Assembly (NCBI RefSeq): GCF_001514235.1
Contig: NZ_KQ948947.1
Coordinates: 1 to 64,000 of the forward strand
DNA from: Streptomyces caeruleatus
GTDB taxonomy: Bacteria; Actinomycetota; Actinomycetes; Streptomycetales; Streptomycetaceae
Length of the DNA stretch: 64,000 nucleotides
Reading direction: 5' to 3'
Below, one piece after another: positions 60,520 to 64,000 of this stretch. The notes under the pieces are model-generated. The model did not search any database. It was not told the DNA's origin and worked only from the letters and a program-made list of their open reading frames with translations. Each line of letters begins with the position of its first letter. The first letter of the stretch is position 1. The position numbers and the translations under genes are program-made.

Positions 60520-62453
60520 CGGACCGGCATCATCTGCTCGTGTTCGGGGGTACGTTCGCCGCCGTGGGCGACGGCGGGGACATCAGCGGCGTACGGACCG
60601 CCGGCTCCCCGGAGGGGTTGTTCGTACGCGACGCCCGCCACCTCAGCCGCTGGCAGCTCACCGTGGACGGAGCGGTGCCCGAGACCCTGACGCCGGTCGC
60701 CGACGGGGACACGGCCCGCTGCGTCCTGGTGCCCCGCGGCGGCCGCAACGAACCGCCCGCCTACACCCTCTTCCGGGAACAGGCCGTCGGTGACAACTCG
60801 TTCGTGGAGTCCCTCCGCGTCACGAGCAACCGTCCCGTGCCGACGACGATCCGTCTCGCGATCACCGCCGACGCCGACTTCACCGACCAGTTCGAGCTGC
60901 GCTCGGACCACCGCACCTACGCCAAGTCCGGCGCCACCCGCTCCCGCCAGGTCCTGGACCACGGAGTGGAGTTCACATACCAGCGAGCCGACTGGCGCTC
61001 ACTGACCACCGTGACGGCCGACCCGCCCCCCGACACGGTGGAGGAAACAGGCACCGGCGCCCGCCGCCTCCTGTGGACCCTCGACCTGCCCCCGCACGGC
61101 ACCGAGGAACTGACCCTCCGGGTGATGGCCCGCCCCCACGGCGACAAACGAGCCCTGCGCGTCCCCCGCTCCCCCTCCGCCCTCACCACCCAACTCCTCT
61201 CCCTGGAAGGCGAGTTCGTCGAGGGAGTGGCCTTCCCGACCGGCTGGCCCGAACTGGCCGCCGCCTGCGCCCGCGGCCTCGCCGACCTGGCGGCGCTCCA
61301 GGTCCCGGCGACGGGCCCCGACGGCGAGGAACTCCGCGTCCCCGCGGCCGGCGCCCCCTGGTTCCTGACCCTCCTCGGCCGGGACGCCCTCCTCACCTCC
61401 CTCTTCGCCCTCCCCTACCGCCCCCGCCTGGCCGCCGCCACCCTCCCCGCCCTCGCCGCGACCCAGGCGACGGAGACCGGCCCCGACGCCGTCTCCCAGC
61501 CCGGCAAGATCGTGCACGAGGTACGGCACGGCGAGCTGGCGCACTTCGCCCAGGTGCCGTACGGCCGCTACTACGGCTCGGTGGACGCGACCCCGCTCTT
61601 CCTGATCCTGCTGGGCGCACACGCGGAGCAGACGGGCGACACCACCCTCGCCCGCCGCCTGGAACCCCACGCCCGCGCGGCGATCGGCTGGATGCTGGAC
61701 CACGGCGGCCTGACCTCCCGCGGCTACCTGGTCTACCGGGCCGACCAGGGCGGCCTGGCCAACCAGAACTGGAAGGACTCCCCCGGCGCGATCTGCTCCG
61801 CCGACGGCACCCGCCCCGGCGGCCCCGTCATGGCGGCGGGCGCCCAGGGCTACGCGTACGACGCCCTGCGCCGCACGGCGTGGCTCGCCCGCACGGTCTG
61901 GCAGGACGAGACCTACGCGGCGCTCCTGGAACAGGCGGCCGCCGACCTGCGCGACCGCTTCCAGCAGGACTTCTGGATGCCGGAACACTCCTTCCCCGCC
62001 CTCGCCCTCGACGGCGCCGGCCACCAGGTCGACGCCCTCGCCTCGGACGCCGGCCACCTGCTCTGGTCCGGCCTGCTCGACAAGGAGTACGGCGAGGCGG
62101 TGGGCCGCCGCCTGCTCGAACCGGACTTCTTCTCGGGCTGGGGCGTGCGCACGTTGGCCTCCGGCCAGCCCGCCTACCACCCCCTCTCCTACCACCGAGG
62201 GTCCGTCTGGCCGCACGACAACGCCCTGATCACCCTGGGCCTGGCCCGCTACGGCCTGCACGACGAGGCCCGCACGGTCGCCCACGCCCTGGTGGACGCG
62301 GCCACCACCACCGGCCACCGCCTGCCCGAGGTCCTCGCCGGCTACGGCCGCGACACCCACCCCGAACCGGTCCCCTACCCCCACGCCTGCGTCCGCGAAT
62401 CCCGCTCGGCGGCGGCCCCGCTGGCCCTGCTCACGGCGGTGGGCGGCGCGTAG
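60516..62453 (+). CDS. Glycogen-debranching-enzyme-like amylo-alpha-1,6-glucosidase
   Basis: The product has 645 residues. The N-terminal domain (MTDRHHLLVFGGTFAAVGDG to ~210, with LFVRDARHLSRWQLTVDG) matches the GDE N-terminal bis domain. The C-terminal (alpha/alpha)6 barrel has AGAPWFLTLLGRDALLTSLF, YVLYRADQGG-like LVYRADQGGLANQNWKDSPG and HRGSVWPHDNALITLGLAR. It likely cleaves alpha-1,6 or related glucosidic bonds on a storage or compatible-solute substrate. It is translationally coupled to the preceding hydrolase. Confidence 0.88.
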   Translation: MTDRHHLLVFGGTFAAVGDGGDISGVRTAGSPEGLFVRDARHLSRWQLTVDGAVPETLTPVADGDTARCVLVPRGGRNEPPAYTLFREQAVGDNSFVESLRVTSNRPVPTTIRLAITADADFTDQFELRSDHRTYAKSGATRSRQVLDHGVEFTYQRADWRSLTTVTADPPPDTVEETGTGARRLLWTLDLPPHGTEELTLRVMARPHGDKRALRVPRSPSALTTQLLSLEGEFVEGVAFPTGWPELAAACARGLADLAALQVPATGPDGEELRVPAAGAPWFLTLLGRDALLTSLFALPYRPRLAAATLPALAATQATETGPDAVSQPGKIVHEVRHGELAHFAQVPYGRYYGSVDATPLFLILLGAHAEQTGDTTLARRLEPHARAAIGWMLDHGGLTSRGYLVYRADQGGLANQNWKDSPGAICSADGTRPGGPVMAAGAQGYAYDALRRTAWLARTVWQDETYAALLEQAAADLRDRFQQDFWMPEHSFPALALDGAGHQVDALASDAGHLLWSGLLDKEYGEAVGRRLLEPDFFSGWGVRTLASGQPAYHPLSYHRGSVWPHDNALITLGLARYGLHDEARTVAHALVDAATTTGHRLPEVLAGYGRDTHPEPVPYPHACVRESRSAAAPLALLTAVGGA

Positions 62454-62575
62454 GCGGAGCGTGCGGATCGCTTGCCCGCGGGCCGCCGCGGACGTGTTGG
62501 CCTGGCGTTTGCCGGGTGTTTGCCGAGCGCTGGGGCGCAGTGGCTGAACACGGCCCGACGACGGCCCGTACGAGG

Positions 62576-62616
62576 GTGTGGCGGGCCCCCAGCCTCCCCA
62601 GCGAGGCCCGCCACAC
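62576..62616. terminator. 12-bp hairpin between the hydrolase and the membrane sulfatase gene
   Basis: GTGTGGCGGGCC (62576-62587) pairs perfectly with GGCCCGCCACAC (62605-62616) around 17 bases. It lies 120 bases after the hydrolase stop and ahead of the ribosome site of the next gene. Confidence 0.6.
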
Positions 62617-62651
62617 ACTCCACCAGGGGACTCGCACGGAAGGACCTCCGG

Positions 62652-64000
62652 GTGCCCGTCTTCACACGCCTACGCCAGCTACCGGGCAAAACGGCCCCCA
62701 CCTCACCCCCCGGCACACAGCCCCCCACCGACGCGCCGGAGGCGTCACCGCCAGGTGGGGAGGCTACGGGGTCGGGCGACGGTACCGGCGAGTCGGCGAC
62801 CGGCGGGGCCGCCCCGTTGCCCGAGAAGCCTGCGGCGCCCTCCGCCGAGGTCGTACCGGCAACCGCCGAGTCAGCGCACCCCACCACCGAGCCCGCACCA
62901 CCCACCCCCGAGCCCGCAGGCGTCGTCCACGAACCCGCGGCCGCCGGCGGTGAGGGCGCCCCACCGGGGCCACCCGCAGCCGACGACGAAAGCCGCACGG
63001 GTGGTGCGGGTGGGAAAGACTCGGCCGAAGGCGAAGCCGAGGCCGACAGGACGCCCGCCCCCTACCTCCGCTGGACCCTGACGGCCCTCTCCGCCGCCCT
63101 CATCCACATCTGCCTGCAGATGCCGAACACCCTCGGCAACCTCAAGGCCACGGAGTTCCTACGCCTCCCGGCCGAGGCCATCGTCGGAGCCGCCCTCCTC
63201 CTCAGCCTCCCCCGCCGCCCCCGCCTCATCACCGCAGCGATCTCCGGCGCCACCCTCGGCGCCCTCACCGCCCTCAACATCCTCGACATCGGCTACAACG
63301 AATACCTGGGCCGCCACTTCAACATCGTCCTGGACTGGGAACTCCTGGACGACGCCCAGTCCTACCTGAAGGACTCCCTGGGCAGCACGACCACCACCCT
63401 CCTCACCATCGGCGTCATCCTCCTCGTCGTACTCCTCATCACCCTCGTCGCCCTGGCCACCATCCGCATCGCCAACACCCTCGCCCACCACAAGCCCACC
63501 GCCTCCAGGGGCGCCCTGATCGCCGGCACCGTCTGGATCACCTGCACGGCCTTCGGCCTCCAGATCGCCGGCGTACCAATCGCCGCGGACCACACCGCCG
63601 GCGTCATCAAGGTCCACGCCCGCCGCGCGATGGACACCCTCCGCGACGAGGCGGCCTTCGCGAAGGACGCCAGGTCGGACACCTTCGGCAACACGCCCCC
63701 CGCCCAACTGGTCCCGGACCTACGCGGCAAGGACGTCCTGTTCACCTTCATAGAGAGCTACGGCCGCAGCGCCCTCGCAGACCCCCTGATCGCCCCCGGC
63801 GTCACCAGCACCCTCGACACCAGCACCAAAGCCCTCGCGGACGCCGGCTTCCACGCCAAGAGCGGTTGGCTCACCTCGGCGACGTACGGCGGCAGCAGCT
63901 GGCTGGGCCACTCCACCACCCTCTCCGGGCTGTGGATCGACAACCAGCAGCGCTACCGCACCGTCATGGCCAGCGACCACCTCAGCCTCACCAAGGCCTT
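62652..64000 (+). CDS. Membrane sulfatase/LTA-synthase-like protein (3' end beyond window)
   Basis: An open frame runs from GTG 62652 (GGAAGGACC upstream) to the window end, at least 449 residues. Residues ~10-135 are Pro/Ala/Glu-rich and disordered. Several transmembrane helices follow (LRWTLTALSAALIHICLQMP, IVGAALLLSLPRRPRLITAA, TLLTIGVILLVVLLITLVAL). The extracellular part begins VLFTFIESYGRSALADPLI, the metal/nucleophile entry of alkaline-phosphatase/sulfatase enzymes of the LTA synthase type. It resembles actinobacterial sulfatases that modify wall polymers. The C-terminal half lies outside the window. Confidence 0.8.
   Translation, partial: MPVFTRLRQLPGKTAPTSPPGTQPPTDAPEASPPGGEATGSGDGTGESATGGAAPLPEKPAAPSAEVVPATAESAHPTTEPAPPTPEPAGVVHEPAAAGGEGAPPGPPAADDESRTGGAGGKDSAEGEAEADRTPAPYLRWTLTALSAALIHICLQMPNTLGNLKATEFLRLPAEAIVGAALLLSLPRRPRLITAAISGATLGALTALNILDIGYNEYLGRHFNIVLDWELLDDAQSYLKDSLGSTTTTLLTIGVILLVVLLITLVALATIRIANTLAHHKPTASRGALIAGTVWITCTAFGLQIAGVPIAADHTAGVIKVHARRAMDTLRDEAAFAKDARSDTFGNTPPAQLVPDLRGKDVLFTFIESYGRSALADPLIAPGVTSTLDTSTKALADAGFHAKSGWLTSATYGGSSWLGHSTTLSGLWIDNQQRYRTVMASDHLSLTKA

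Overview
The window is high-GC actinobacterial DNA, almost certainly from a Streptomyces chromosome. Evidence is the GC-rich third codon positions, frequent GTG starts, ATGA/GTGA start-stop overlaps, DUF397/DUF5753/SAM-methyltransferase families, a principal-like sigma factor (HrdA type) beside dnaG, and GlnR-type boxes in front of nitrogen genes. No rRNA or CRISPR array was seen.

Positions 1-11,100 are a decayed accessory region ending at a tRNA cluster. It holds a partial PadR regulator with a nested palindromic operator, a truncated EamA transporter, a cytochrome P450 remnant with an in-frame stop, pieces of ISL3- and IS630-type transposases, and several small ORFs. Intact genes here include a very large secreted protein (CdtB-like nuclease + SGNH hydrolase + FG-GAP repeats), an XRE/DUF5753 regulator, a SAM methyltransferase and a DUF397 protein. 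One tRNA with anticodon CAU and two tRNA-Asn (minus strand) close the region.

Positions 11,700-48,000 look like core chromosome. In order: YtxH-like protein, FGGY sugar kinase, a heterodimeric ABC exporter, hrdA-like sigma factor, dnaG, a FAD reductase, dGTPase, sirohydrochlorin chelatase, SanA-like protein, a tendamistat-like secreted protein, assimilatory nitrate reductase, M4 protease, a surface protein with its sortase, a TSUP permease, then FAD oxidoreductase-nirB-nirD. Nitrate reductase, nitrite reductase and the siroheme-pathway chelatase form a dispersed nitrate-assimilation set, and both reductase units carry GlnR-like boxes. Next come a TetR-SDR pair sharing an operator, a Cpt-like kinase, a beta-carbonic anhydrase-SulP operon, a two-component system, a PhoX-like Tat protein and other secreted proteins.

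Positions ~48,160-54,690 are an inserted island. It is flanked by degenerate direct repeats of the 3' end of ppdK and its downstream sequence: a decayed ppdK C-terminal fragment lies at 48,243-48,329 and the intact gene ends at 54,571. It carries a PPOX protein, a GntR/UTRA regulator with twin operators, small actinobacterial ORFs, a broken second UTRA gene, a YdcF gene with a one-base deletion, and an AT-richer AIPR-family protein (a phage-resistance-associated family) with a nuclease-like N-terminus.

Positions 54,571-64,000 return to core-like genes: ppdK, a ROK regulator divergent from a two-gene glycoside hydrolase operon (GH63-like and debranching-enzyme-like), and the start of a membrane sulfatase/LTA-synthase-like protein that runs off the window.
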